Below, one piece after another: positions 10,065 to 17,425 of a stretch of 21,718 nt of DNA; the stretch's first letter is position 1, and every line of letters starts with the position of its first letter. The notes below the pieces were generated by a model. It worked only from the letters and a program-made list of their open reading frames with translations, made no database searches and was not told the origin of the DNA. The position numbers and the translations under genes are program-made. This DNA is from Pseudomonadota bacterium (GTDB taxonomy: Bacteria; Pseudomonadota; Gammaproteobacteria; Burkholderiales; Ferrovaceae): positions 1-21,718 of the forward strand of contig JAJZPY010000023.1 of the NCBI GenBank assembly GCA_021811005.1, given 5' to 3'.

Positions 10065-10771
10065 GTTTGCTTGAGGGTGGAAAGGGAATGATTGATTTCG
10101 GCGAGCGTGCGCAACGGATCGGCGCTCTGGGTGATGGGACGTCCGATCACCAGGAAATCGGCGCCGTCGGCGATGGCCGATTCGGGCGTCACGATGCGCA
10201 CCTGGTCATCCTTGGCAGCACCGGGCAGGCGGATGCCGGGCGTCACCAGCAGGAATGGCCTGGGCAACGCGGCGCGCAGCAGGCGCGCTTCGGCCGCCGA
10301 GGACACCACGCCGTCCAGACCGCATTCATGCGCCAGGCGGGCCAGGCGCAGCACAGCCTGGGGCACCGGACCCACCAGCCCCACCCGTTCCAGGTCCGGC
10401 TCGGACAAACTGGTGAGCACGGTGATGGCGATCAGTTTCGGGCGACCCGCGCCTGCGCTTTCCAGCGCTTCGCGTGCCGCTTCCAGCATGGCCGGCCCGC
10501 CGCTCGCGTGCACGTCCACCATCCACACGCCCAGCCCCGCGGCCACGCGGCAGGCCGCCGCCACGGTGTTGGGAATGTCGTGATACTTGAGGTCCAGAAA
10601 CACCGAATGGCCGCGCCGCACAAGATAGTCCACCAGGGCGGGACCGGCGGCCGTGAACAGTTCCTTGCCCACCTTGACCCGGCACAGGGCGGGGTCGAGG
10701 CGGTCGGCTAGGTCCCGCGCGGCTTCGAAACTGGGCGCATCCAGGGCGACGATGACGGGACGTTCCTGCAT
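10061..10771 (-). CDS. pyrF: Orotidine 5'-phosphate decarboxylase
   Basis: Catalyses the last step of UMP synthesis, decarboxylating OMP. It has 236 residues, typical of the bacterial PyrF group I. The catalytic network is seen in FLDLKYHDIPNT, with Asp60, Lys62 and Asp65. The N-terminal IVALDAP, the HASGG loop, VTPGIRLPG and the C-terminal VIGRPIT phosphate-binding motif are all present. The frame extends upstream into lapB, but homology starts at MQERPVIVALD. That ATG overlaps the lapB stop as TGATG and has a GGGGAGG ribosome site seven bases before it, so I chose it. The product feeds UTP pools, possibly relevant to the nucleotide-sugar gene ugd next to it (inference). Confidence 0.96.
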   Translation of the reverse strand: MQERPVIVALDAPSFEAARDLADRLDPALCRVKVGKELFTAAGPALVDYLVRRGHSVFLDLKYHDIPNTVAAACRVAAGLGVWMVDVHASGGPAMLEAAREALESAGAGRPKLIAITVLTSLSEPDLERVGLVGPVPQAVLRLARLAHECGLDGVVSSAAEARLLRAALPRPFLLVTPGIRLPGAAKDDQVRIVTPESAIADGADFLVIGRPITQSADPLRTLAEINHSLSTLKQT

Positions 10772-11967
10772 CACATGCCTCCCCGGGCGGGCGACGCTCC
10801 CGGCTCGCCTTCGGCGTTGCGGCGCGGCGGGTAGGTATCCCAGCCGCCGCAGGCCGGGCAATGCCAGTGAAACGCACGGGCCTTGAAGCCGCACTGGCTG
10901 CACTGGTAGAGCGAAAGGCGGCTGCTGTGGGCATGCACCAGGTCGCGCATGAGCTGGAAATCGGCGCGCTGGTCGGGCGCCACCAGGCCCAGCTGCGCTT
11001 CCAGGAACTTGTCCAGCGCCCCCAGCGAAGGATTGCGGTGCAGTTCCTCGCGCACCAGGCCCAGCGCGGCGTCCGCCCCCTCCACTTCGAGCGTGGCCTG
11101 GAACACCACGCCCAGCAGGTCGAGCGCCGGGTAGCGCTGCAGCCAGCCGCGCAAGAGGGTGAGCGCCTCGGGCGTGCGTCCCAGCACGCGCATGGAATCG
11201 ATCAGGGGCTGGGCGATCAGGAACAGGTATTCGGGCGCCTGGCTTTCAATGCGTTTCCAGATGGCCACGGCTTCTTCGTGCTGCCCTTCCCGCTGGGCCC
11301 AGCCCCCCAGCATGACGTTGGCGCGCACGCACTTGCGATGGGCTTCGAGGGCGGCAGTGATCTGGGCGCGCGCCTCTTCCAGGCGCGAATGGCTGTATTC
11401 GCGCGCGGCCAGTTCGCAGTGGAAGTTGGCGATGTCGCTGCGCAGGCTGTCGCCGGTGGCCTTTTCCAGGTCTTCGGCGGCACCGATGGCTTTTGGCCAG
11501 TCCTTTTCGGTCACGTAAATGTCGAGCAGGTGGCGCAGGGCGGGTTCCGAATAATCCGTCTTGCGCAGGTCCTGGAACAGCACTTCGGCGCGATCCAGCA
11601 GCCCCGCCTTGAGATAGTCCTGGGCCAGTTCGTAGAGGGCGGCCGTGCGCTGTTCGGCGCTCAGGTCAGTGCGTTCCACCAGGGTCTGGTGCATGCGGGT
11701 GGCACGGTCCACTTCGCCGCGACGGCGGAACAGGCTGCCCAGCGCGAAATGCAGTTCGATGGTCTGCTGTTCGGCGCGCGCCACTTCGATGAAGGCTTCA
11801 ATGGCCTTGTCGGGCTGCTCGTTGAGCAGGAAATTGAGGCCCTTGAAATAGGAAGCGGGCAAGGTGCGCGATTCCATCAGCAGGTGACGGATGTCGACAC
11901 GGGCGGCAAGCCAGCCCAGTCCGAAAAAGACGGGCAGCGCGAGCAACCAGTAAGACTGAAAATCCAT
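10771..11967 (-). CDS. lapB: Lipopolysaccharide assembly protein B (TPR protein, YciM)
   Basis: LapB is an inner-membrane protein facing the cytoplasm that, with the protease FtsH, controls turnover of LpxC and so the rate of LPS synthesis. The 398-residue protein has one N-terminal membrane segment at about 7-25 (rich in Leu, Phe, Trp), then a series of TPR-like helical pairs to about residue 330. A C-terminal rubredoxin-like zinc ribbon has Cys356 and Cys359 (CSQCG) and Cys370 and Cys373 (CPACGGW). I chose the ATG at 11967 (MDFQSYW) because it matches the usual LapB N-terminus. A TTG three codons upstream (11976) is also possible and is better spaced from a GGA at 11987-11989. No strong ribosome site is visible. 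It follows lapA by 36 bases. Confidence 0.94.
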   Translation of the reverse strand: MDFQSYWLLALPVFFGLGWLAARVDIRHLLMESRTLPASYFKGLNFLLNEQPDKAIEAFIEVARAEQQTIELHFALGSLFRRRGEVDRATRMHQTLVERTDLSAEQRTAALYELAQDYLKAGLLDRAEVLFQDLRKTDYSEPALRHLLDIYVTEKDWPKAIGAAEDLEKATGDSLRSDIANFHCELAAREYSHSRLEEARAQITAALEAHRKCVRANVMLGGWAQREGQHEEAVAIWKRIESQAPEYLFLIAQPLIDSMRVLGRTPEALTLLRGWLQRYPALDLLGVVFQATLEVEGADAALGLVREELHRNPSLGALDKFLEAQLGLVAPDQRADFQLMRDLVHAHSSRLSLYQCSQCGFKARAFHWHCPACGGWDTYPPRRNAEGEPGASPARGGM

Positions 11968-12003
11968 GGGTTTCAAAACGGGTTATTCCATGAGCGGGAG
12001 GGG

Positions 12004-12324
12004 CTACACCGCGTCCACATGGCCGGCAGTGGCGGTGTCAGCAATGGGGGAAACGGCTTGGGCTTCCGACGCGCTTTTGTCCAGGCGCCGCAGTTCGCGG
12101 CGCAGGGCCTGGATTTCGCGCCGCTGGCGGAACAGCGTGCTCATGGAGGCCAACAGGCCGACGACGACGCCCAGCAGGGTGAAAGCCAGCAGGATCACCA
12201 CCAGCGGCTCCTGCCACTGGTAACCCAGGAAATAGTTGAGCGTGACGGGCTCCAGGTTCTTGACGGCAAAGCCCAGCAGAAGCACGAAAATGACGATGCG
12301 CACCAGCCACTTGAGGTAAACCAT
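12004..12324 (-). CDS. lapA: Lipopolysaccharide assembly protein A (LapA/DUF1049)
   Basis: A 106-residue inner-membrane protein with two predicted membrane helices, at about 5-22 and 42-62. A basic, coiled-coil-like stretch follows (FRQRREIQALRRELRRLDK, about 65-84), ending in a polar tail. This matches the LapA domain family. LapA works with LapB in LPS assembly. The conserved positive residues and the NLEPVTLNYF segment between helices are family-typical. AGGA lies about eight bases before the ATG. It is the first of the lapA-lapB pair and follows ihfB across a 48-base gap containing a hairpin. Confidence 0.92.
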   Translation of the reverse strand: MVYLKWLVRIVIFVLLLGFAVKNLEPVTLNYFLGYQWQEPLVVILLAFTLLGVVVGLLASMSTLFRQRREIQALRRELRRLDKSASEAQAVSPIADTATAGHVDAV

Positions 12325-12339
12325 CCGATCATCCTTGGT

Positions 12340-12373
12340 AAAACGGCGGACACTGGAAGTGCCCGCCGGTTTT
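12340..12373 (-). terminator. Hairpin between ihfB and lapA, possible weak terminator or attenuator
   Basis: Arms 12340-12354 and 12358-12373 pair around a three-base loop with one bulged base and one mismatch. On the minus strand a GC-rich stem (CCGGCGGGCACT / AGTGTCCGCCG) directly follows the ihfB stop codon and is followed by TTTT and then ACC. The T run is short, so termination is probably partial. An RNA-processing or mRNA-stabilising role is equally possible. Confidence 0.45.
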
Positions 12374-12687
12374 CAGCGATCCGAGGGTGTTTCCGGCGCT
12401 GCGTTCTTGGGAAAGTCCACCCGGTCGCGCAATTCCTTGCCGGCCTTGAAATGCGGCACGTACTTTTCGGGCACGCGCACTTTCTCGCCGGTTTTGGGAT
12501 TGCGCCCCAGGCGTGGGGGACGATGATTCAGTCCAAAGCTGCCAAAACCGCGGATCTCGATGCGTTCCCCGGACACCAGGCTGTGGCTCATGGCGTCCAG
12601 AATGGTTTTCACGGCGAGTTCCGTGTCCTTGGCGACGAGCTGCGTGTAGCGGCCCGACAGCAAACTGATGAGCTCGGACTTGGTCAT
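12373..12687 (-). CDS. ihfB: Integration host factor subunit beta
   Basis: IHF-beta pairs with IHF-alpha to bind and sharply bend DNA in the minor groove, affecting transcription, replication and recombination. The protein has 104 residues. The N-terminal helical dimerisation part begins MTKSELI. The conserved core IEIRGFGSFG (about 43-52) follows. The beta-arm carries GRNPKTGE (61-68), with the intercalating Pro64, and FKAGKELRDRV follows. IHF-beta is preferred over HU and IHF-alpha because of the MTKSELI start and the position directly after rpsA, which is conserved in many proteobacteria. An AGGGGGAA ribosome site precedes the ATG. The gap from the rpsA stop is 24 bases. Confidence 0.96.
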   Translation of the reverse strand: MTKSELISLLSGRYTQLVAKDTELAVKTILDAMSHSLVSGERIEIRGFGSFGLNHRPPRLGRNPKTGEKVRVPEKYVPHFKAGKELRDRVDFPKNAAPETPSDR

Positions 12688-12711
12688 GGTTCCCCCTTTG
12701 GTCTCTCTCCC

Positions 12712-14433
12712 TTAGCCCTGACCACCGGAGCCGGGTTGACCCAGCTTGGCCTTGAGCAAGGCGCCCAGGCTGGTGGTGCCGGCGTTGGCCGGAGCTTCCG
12801 CGGCCACCCGCTGCATGGCGGCGTTTTCTTCCACTGCGTCGCGGGCCTTGATGGACAGGTTGATGGTGCGGTTCTTGCGGTCGATGTTGAGCACCACCGC
12901 TTCCACGGCATCCCCTTCGTTCATTTGCGAACGCAGGTCTTCCACGCGGTCGCGCGACACTTCGGAAGCGCGCAGGTAGCCTTCGATGTCGTCACCCAGG
13001 TCGATGACGGCGCCCTTGGCATCCACGGACTTGACCGTGCCTTTGACGAGCGAACCCTTGTCATGGCTGGCCGTGAAGTTGGTGAAGGGGTCGCCGGAAA
13101 GCTGCTTGATGCCCAGCGAAATGCGTTCCCGCTCCACGTCGATGGACAGCACCATGGCTTCCACTTCGTCGCCCTTCTTGTAGTTGTGAACCGCCTCTTC
13201 GCCCGGCTGGTTCCAGGACAGGTCGGACAGGTGCACCAGGCCGTCGATGCCGCCCGGCAGTCCGATGAAGACGCCAAAGTCGGTGATGGACTTGATCTGG
13301 CCGCGCACGCGGTCGTTCTTGTGGTAGTTCATGGAGAACTCTTCCCACGGGTTGGCGCGGCACTGCTTCATGCCCAGCGATATCCGGCGACGCTCTTCGT
13401 CGATTTCCAGGATCATCACTTCCACTTCGTCGCCCAGCTGGACCACCTTGGAAGGATGGACGTTCTTGTTGGTCCAGTCCATTTCCGACACGTGCACCAG
13501 GCCTTCGATGCCCTGCTCGATTTCCACGAACGCGCCGTAGTCGGTCAGGTTGGTGACCTTGCCGAACAGGCGGGTGCGCTCGGGATAGCGGCGCGCCAGG
13601 CCCACCCACGGGTCTTCGCCCAGCTGCTTGAGGCCGAGCGACACGCGGTTCTTTTCCTGGTCGAACTTGAGCACCTTGGCTTCCACTTCGTCGCCCACGT
13701 TGAGCACTTCGGAAGGATGCTTGACGCGGCGCCAGGCCAGGTCGGTGATGTGCAGCAGGCCATCGATGCCGCCCAGGTCCACGAACGCGCCGTAGTCGGT
13801 GATGTTCTTGACGATGCCTTTCACCACGGCACCTTCCTTCAGGTTTTCCAGCAGGCTCTGGCGGTCGGCGCCCTGGGTCGCTTCCAGCACGGCGCGGCGG
13901 GACACCACCACGTTGTTGCGCTTGCGATCGAGCTTGATGACCTTGAATTCCATTTCCTTGCCTTCAAAGGGCGTGGTGTCCTTGACCGGACGCACGTCCA
14001 CCAGCGAGCCGGGCAGGAAGGCACGGATGCCGTTCACCATGACGGTCAGGCCGCCTTTCACCTTGCCCGTGACCATGCCCTGCACCAGGCTGCCCTTGGC
14101 GAGCGCGTCGTCCAGGTCCAGCCAGGCCGCCAGCCGCTTCGCTTTTTCGCGCGACAGGCGGGTGGAGCCGTAACCGTCTTCCAGGGCGTCGATCGCGACC
14201 TTGACGAAGTCGCCCACCTGGACTTCCAGTTCGCCGCGATCGTTCTTGAATTCTTCAATGGGGATCAGGCTCTCGGATTTGAGGCCTGCGTTCACCACCA
14301 CCGTGTTGGCGTCGATTGCGACCACTTCGGCCGTAATGACTTCACCCGAACGCATTTCCTGATGCGACAGGCTTTCCTCGAACAGGCTGGCGAAACTTTC
14401 AGTGGATACCACGGATTGCTGTGCTGTGCTCAT
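12712..14433 (-). CDS. rpsA: 30S ribosomal protein S1
   Basis: S1 unfolds mRNA and helps the 30S subunit start translation on structured leaders. It has 573 residues, slightly longer than E. coli S1 (557). Six S1/OB-fold repeats can be placed at about 27-93, 111-177, 198-266, 283-353, 370-440 and 457-525. Domains 1-2 are the diverged ribosome-binding pair. Domains 3-6 show repeated signatures such as ITDYGAFVDLGGIDGLLH, LTDYGAFVEIEQGIEGLVH and ITDFGVFIGLPGGIDGLVH, each followed by a V-GDEVE segment. The C-terminal tail is Ala/Gly-rich. The start ATG has AAGGTG six bases upstream. A 129-base leader separates it from cmk and may be regulatory. Confidence 0.97.
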   Translation of the reverse strand: MSTAQQSVVSTESFASLFEESLSHQEMRSGEVITAEVVAIDANTVVVNAGLKSESLIPIEEFKNDRGELEVQVGDFVKVAIDALEDGYGSTRLSREKAKRLAAWLDLDDALAKGSLVQGMVTGKVKGGLTVMVNGIRAFLPGSLVDVRPVKDTTPFEGKEMEFKVIKLDRKRNNVVVSRRAVLEATQGADRQSLLENLKEGAVVKGIVKNITDYGAFVDLGGIDGLLHITDLAWRRVKHPSEVLNVGDEVEAKVLKFDQEKNRVSLGLKQLGEDPWVGLARRYPERTRLFGKVTNLTDYGAFVEIEQGIEGLVHVSEMDWTNKNVHPSKVVQLGDEVEVMILEIDEERRRISLGMKQCRANPWEEFSMNYHKNDRVRGQIKSITDFGVFIGLPGGIDGLVHLSDLSWNQPGEEAVHNYKKGDEVEAMVLSIDVERERISLGIKQLSGDPFTNFTASHDKGSLVKGTVKSVDAKGAVIDLGDDIEGYLRASEVSRDRVEDLRSQMNEGDAVEAVVLNIDRKNRTINLSIKARDAVEENAAMQRVAAEAPANAGTTSLGALLKAKLGQPGSGGQG

Positions 14434-14562
14434 GTTGACACCTTCATTTCAGTTCATTCGCCCGCCGCGCTGCGGGGTCAGTTGGCAAAAGAGGCGCCGG
14501 CGGCTTTTTTCATGTCAGGCCCTGAATCGCGCAGGGCAGACGGCCATCCGGTCAACCGGCTT
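14434..14562 (-). promoter_or_regulatory. rpsA 5' leader with several small hairpins
   Basis: This 129-base gap is the largest in the window. On the minus strand it holds a CCGG-TTGA-CCGG mini-hairpin just after the cmk stop, a GCCCTG/CAGGGC stem (14519-14524 with 14532-14537, seven-base loop), and a CCCGC/GCGGG stem (14461-14465 with 14472-14476, six-base loop), before the rpsA ribosome site. E. coli rpsA has a structured leader that mediates autogenous control by S1; similar control here is inference. I see no convincing sigma-70 promoter. Confidence 0.35.
14478..14513 (-). CDS. Possible 11-residue upstream ORF in the rpsA leader
   Basis: An ATG at 14513 opens MKKAAGASFAN followed by TGA. 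AGGG (plus-strand CCCT, 14520-14523) lies six bases before the ATG, which is good spacing. That AGGG is part of the GCCCTG/CAGGGC stem, so its access could be regulated. A second small hairpin lies just after the stop codon, ahead of rpsA. There is no homology evidence, and a short ORF of this size can easily arise by chance. Confidence 0.2.
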   Translation of the reverse strand: MKKAAGASFAN

Positions 14563-15225
14563 TCAGGACGCAGGAGGCCTGGCCGCCGCATACCAGGAGA
14601 GCACCTGGTCCACCGCTTGTTCGATGGTGAGGTGCGTGGTATCCAGCAACAAGGCATTTCCCTGCTGCAACGGCGCCACGGCCCGGGACGCATCCCTGGC
14701 ATCGCGCGCTTCGATGTCCCGCAAAAGGACCTGCATGTTAGCAGGTATTCCCTTATTCATCAACTGGTTATAACGCCGCTCCGCACGCACGGCGGCACTC
14801 GCCGTCAAAAACACCTTGAGCGCGGCGTCCGGGAACACCACCGAACCCATGTCGCGCCCGTCCGCCACCAGCCCGGGCGCCTGGCGGAAAGCCCGCTGGC
14901 GCACCAGCAAACCGGCCCGGACTTCCGGCACGGCCGCCACCAGCGACGCCTCACGGCTGCAGTCCTCGGTCCGAATGTCGTCCGTAACCACTTGTTCAGA
15001 AAGATAAATATCGCCGCCTTCAAAACGGACCGGGAGCTGCGCGGCCAGTTCGCCCAAGGGGCCGGCGGCGTCCGGCGCCAGGCCGGCGCGGCGCGCCGCG
15101 AGCGCGGTGACGCGATAGAGGGCCCCGCTGTCCAGGTAATGAAAACCCAGCACGCGTGCCACCCGTTCAGCCACGGTCCCCTTGCCGGAAGCCGAAGGAC
15201 CGTCGATGGCGATGACCGGAATCAT
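14563..15225 (-). CDS. cmk: Cytidylate kinase
   Basis: Phosphorylates CMP and dCMP to the diphosphates, recycling CMP released by lipid and polysaccharide synthesis and RNA decay. It has 220 residues. The P-loop GPSASGKGT is at 9-17. The DSGALYR segment and GRDMGSVVFPDA are conserved in bacterial Cmk, as are the C-terminal RRYNQLMNKG and LLRDIEARDARD. The reading frame is open upstream into aroA, but homology starts at MIPVIAIDGPS. That ATG overlaps the aroA stop by four bases (ATGA), so I chose it. The cmk-rpsA neighbourhood is widely conserved in proteobacteria. Confidence 0.96.
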   Translation of the reverse strand: MIPVIAIDGPSASGKGTVAERVARVLGFHYLDSGALYRVTALAARRAGLAPDAAGPLGELAAQLPVRFEGGDIYLSEQVVTDDIRTEDCSREASLVAAVPEVRAGLLVRQRAFRQAPGLVADGRDMGSVVFPDAALKVFLTASAAVRAERRYNQLMNKGIPANMQVLLRDIEARDARDASRAVAPLQQGNALLLDTTHLTIEQAVDQVLSWYAAARPPAS

Positions 15226-16529
15226 GCGCCGTCGAGTCCCAGGCCCGCCTGGGCGGCCAGGGTGGCAAAACCGGGAAAAGAAGTGGCCACGTTGGCGCAA
15301 TCGCGGATGGTGAGGGGCGCCCCGGCGCGCAATGCCGCCATGGCAAAGCTCATGGCGATGCGGTGGTCGCCGCGGCTGTCGATGACGCCGCCGCCATAGG
15401 GCTTTCCGCCCTGGATCACCATGCCGTCCGGCGTGGGCTGCGCGGCGATGCCGAGCGCCTGCAGGCCGTCGGCCATGACCTGGATGCGGTCGCTTTCCTT
15501 CACGCGCAGCTCTTCGGCGCCCGTCACCACGGTCTCCCCTTCGGCATTGGCGGCGGCCACGAAAAGGGCGGGAAACTCGTCGATGGCCAGTGCCACCAAC
15601 GATTCCGGCACCGCGATGCCGCGCAGCGGCGCGTGGCGCACGCGAATGTCGGCCACCGGTTCACCGCCCGCCAGGCGCTGGTTTTGCAGCGTGAGGTCGG
15701 CCCCCATGAGCTTGAGGATGTCGATGATGCCGGTGCGCGTGGGGTTGATGCCCACGCCCGTCAGGGTGATGTCCGAGCCGGGCGCGATGGACGCCCCCAC
15801 CATGAAAAACGCCGCGGAAGAAATGTCCGCCGGCACGTCGATGGGCGTGGCCTTGAGTTCGCCCTGGCCGCGCAGGCGTGCGGTGGCGCCCTCACGCGTC
15901 ACGGCGTAGCCGAAGGCGGTCAGCATGCGTTCCGTATGGTCGCGCGTGGGTTCCGGTTCGGTGACCGAAGTTTCGCCCACGGCATACAGGCCTGCCAGCA
16001 GGATGGCGGATTTCACCTGGGCGCTGGCCACCGGCAGGTCGTAATGGATGCCGTGCAGCGGCGGCGCCGGCAGGATGCGCACCGGCGGCAGTCCGCCCGC
16101 CTCGGTTTCGATGCGCGCGCCCATCAGGGACAGCGGCTGGGCCACGCGCCCCATGGGACGGCGGCGCAGGCTGTCATCGCCGGTGAGCGTGGCAGCAAAA
16201 CCCTGGCCCGACAGCAGGCCGGCCAGCAGGCGCATGGAGGTGCCGGAATTGCCGCAATCGAGCGGCCGGCCGGGCGCCTTGAGGCCATGCTTGCCCACGC
16301 CGTGCACGGTCACCCGGCCCTGGTCGGGGCCTTCGATGCGCACGCCCATGGCGCGAAACGCGTTCATGGTGGCGAGCGCGTCCTCCCCTTCCAGGAATCC
16401 GGTGACTTCCGTCACGCCCTGGGCGATGGCGCCCAGCATGATGGCGCGATGGGAAATGGACTTGTCGCCGGGAACCCGCAGGGATCCCCGAAGCGCCCCG
16501 CCGGGGCGCACGTGGTAGGTGTCGGTCAT
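15222..16529 (-). CDS. aroA: 3-phosphoshikimate 1-carboxyvinyltransferase (EPSP synthase), class II type
   Basis: Transfers enolpyruvyl from PEP to shikimate 3-phosphate, the sixth step of the shikimate pathway, towards chorismate. It has 435 residues. PEP and S3P site elements include PGDKSISHR (20-28), GNSGTSMR (93-100), Asp317-Glu318 in DEFPAL, and KESDR (344-348). The four motifs used to define class II EPSP synthases are all present: GDKS (21-24), SAQVK (169-173), RDHTE (196-200) and NPTR (262-265). The N-terminal 80 residues closely resemble the AroA part of the Pseudomonas TyrA-AroA fusion as I remember it, but here tyrA is a separate gene. tyrA ends eight bases upstream, and cmk overlaps the stop. 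Confidence 0.96.
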   Translation of the reverse strand: MTDTYHVRPGGALRGSLRVPGDKSISHRAIMLGAIAQGVTEVTGFLEGEDALATMNAFRAMGVRIEGPDQGRVTVHGVGKHGLKAPGRPLDCGNSGTSMRLLAGLLSGQGFAATLTGDDSLRRRPMGRVAQPLSLMGARIETEAGGLPPVRILPAPPLHGIHYDLPVASAQVKSAILLAGLYAVGETSVTEPEPTRDHTERMLTAFGYAVTREGATARLRGQGELKATPIDVPADISSAAFFMVGASIAPGSDITLTGVGINPTRTGIIDILKLMGADLTLQNQRLAGGEPVADIRVRHAPLRGIAVPESLVALAIDEFPALFVAAANAEGETVVTGAEELRVKESDRIQVMADGLQALGIAAQPTPDGMVIQGGKPYGGGVIDSRGDHRIAMSFAMAALRAGAPLTIRDCANVATSFPGFATLAAQAGLGLDGA

Positions 16530-16537
16530 GGATTCAC

Positions 16538-17422
16538 TCAGGAGTTTTCGTTCCAGTTGCGTCGCGCTTCCCGGGCCAGACGGAAAAAAGCTTCCAGGGC
16601 GCGCCCGTCCTCCTGGGCCAGCAGGTCGGACAGGCGGTCCAGCTGTTCGCGGTAGCGGGCAATTTCAAGCAGCAGCACGTCGCGGTTGGCCAGGCTGATG
16701 TCGCGCCACATTTCCGGGCTGCTGGCGGCGATGCGCGTGAAGTCGCGGAATCCGCTCGCGGCAAAACGGAAAAAAGTGTCGGCGTCCACGCGCGAGGCGA
16801 TGTCGTACACCAGCGCGAAGCTCAGCAGGTGCGGCAGGTGGCTGACCACGCCGAATATGGCGTCGTGGCGCGCCACGGACATTTCCTCCACGCGCGCGCC
16901 GCAGGCTTCCCAGCACTTGCGCATGATGTCGCGCGGCAGTTCGTCCGTGTCTTCCACGGGCGTGAGCACCACGGCCCGGTCCTCGAACAGGTCGGCGCGC
17001 GCGGCACGCACGCCGCTGTGCTCGGCGCCGGCAATGGGATGGCCCGGGACGAAACGTTCGAAGGCCGGCCCCAGGGCGGCACGTGCGGCTTGCACCACGG
17101 AAGTTTTGGTGCTGCCCACGTCCGTGACGATGGCCGTGGGACTCAGGGCGGGGGCCACGTCTTCCAGGACGGACCCCACTTGCCCCACCGGCACCGCCAC
17201 CAGCACCAGGTCGGCGTCGCGCACGGCGGCGCCGACGTCGTGGGCGGCCACATCCACCACGCCCAGATGGCGCGCGGCGGCCAGGTTCACTTCGTCGCGG
17301 TCGTACCCCACGATGCGCAGCTCGCCCACCGCTTCGCGCAGGGCCAGCGCAAAGGAGCCGCCGATGAGCCCCACGCCGATGACGGCCAGGCAGCGCGGCG
17401 GCTGGGGCGACAGCCCGGACAT
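16538..17422 (-). CDS. tyrA: Prephenate dehydrogenase
   Basis: Oxidatively decarboxylates prephenate to 4-hydroxyphenylpyruvate in tyrosine synthesis. It has 294 residues. The NAD(P)-binding motif GVGLIGGSFALAL is at about 16-28. The TDVGSTKTSVV stretch (100-110), GHPIAGAEHSG (127-137, His128) and SHLPH (194-198) are catalytic-family signatures. A helical C-terminal domain ends in a charged stretch. There is no fused chorismate mutase or ACT domain. Three bases separate its start from the hisC stop and eight separate its stop from aroA, which suggests coupled translation. Cofactor preference (NAD+ or NADP+) and use of arogenate cannot be settled by eye. Confidence 0.95.
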   Translation of the reverse strand: MSGLSPQPPRCLAVIGVGLIGGSFALALREAVGELRIVGYDRDEVNLAAARHLGVVDVAAHDVGAAVRDADLVLVAVPVGQVGSVLEDVAPALSPTAIVTDVGSTKTSVVQAARAALGPAFERFVPGHPIAGAEHSGVRAARADLFEDRAVVLTPVEDTDELPRDIMRKCWEACGARVEEMSVARHDAIFGVVSHLPHLLSFALVYDIASRVDADTFFRFAASGFRDFTRIAASSPEMWRDISLANRDVLLLEIARYREQLDRLSDLLAQEDGRALEAFFRLAREARRNWNENS

Positions 17423-17425
17423 GGC

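Noticed and set aside
7824..10091. A 755-codon plus-strand open frame opposite rfaE1 and ugd
   Set aside because: It is a codon-aligned shadow of two well-recognised genes, with biased composition and no ribosome site of note.
10861..15399. A 1512-codon open frame on the plus strand, opposite lapB, lapA, ihfB, rpsA and cmk
   Set aside because: Its codons are exact complements of the codons of all five minus-strand genes, which happen to share one frame. It stays open because those genes avoid TTA, CTA and TCA, rare codons in GC-rich DNA. The translation is rich in His, Gln, Gly and Val, has no recognisable domain and runs across intergenic gaps. The five-gene frame match is a coincidence.
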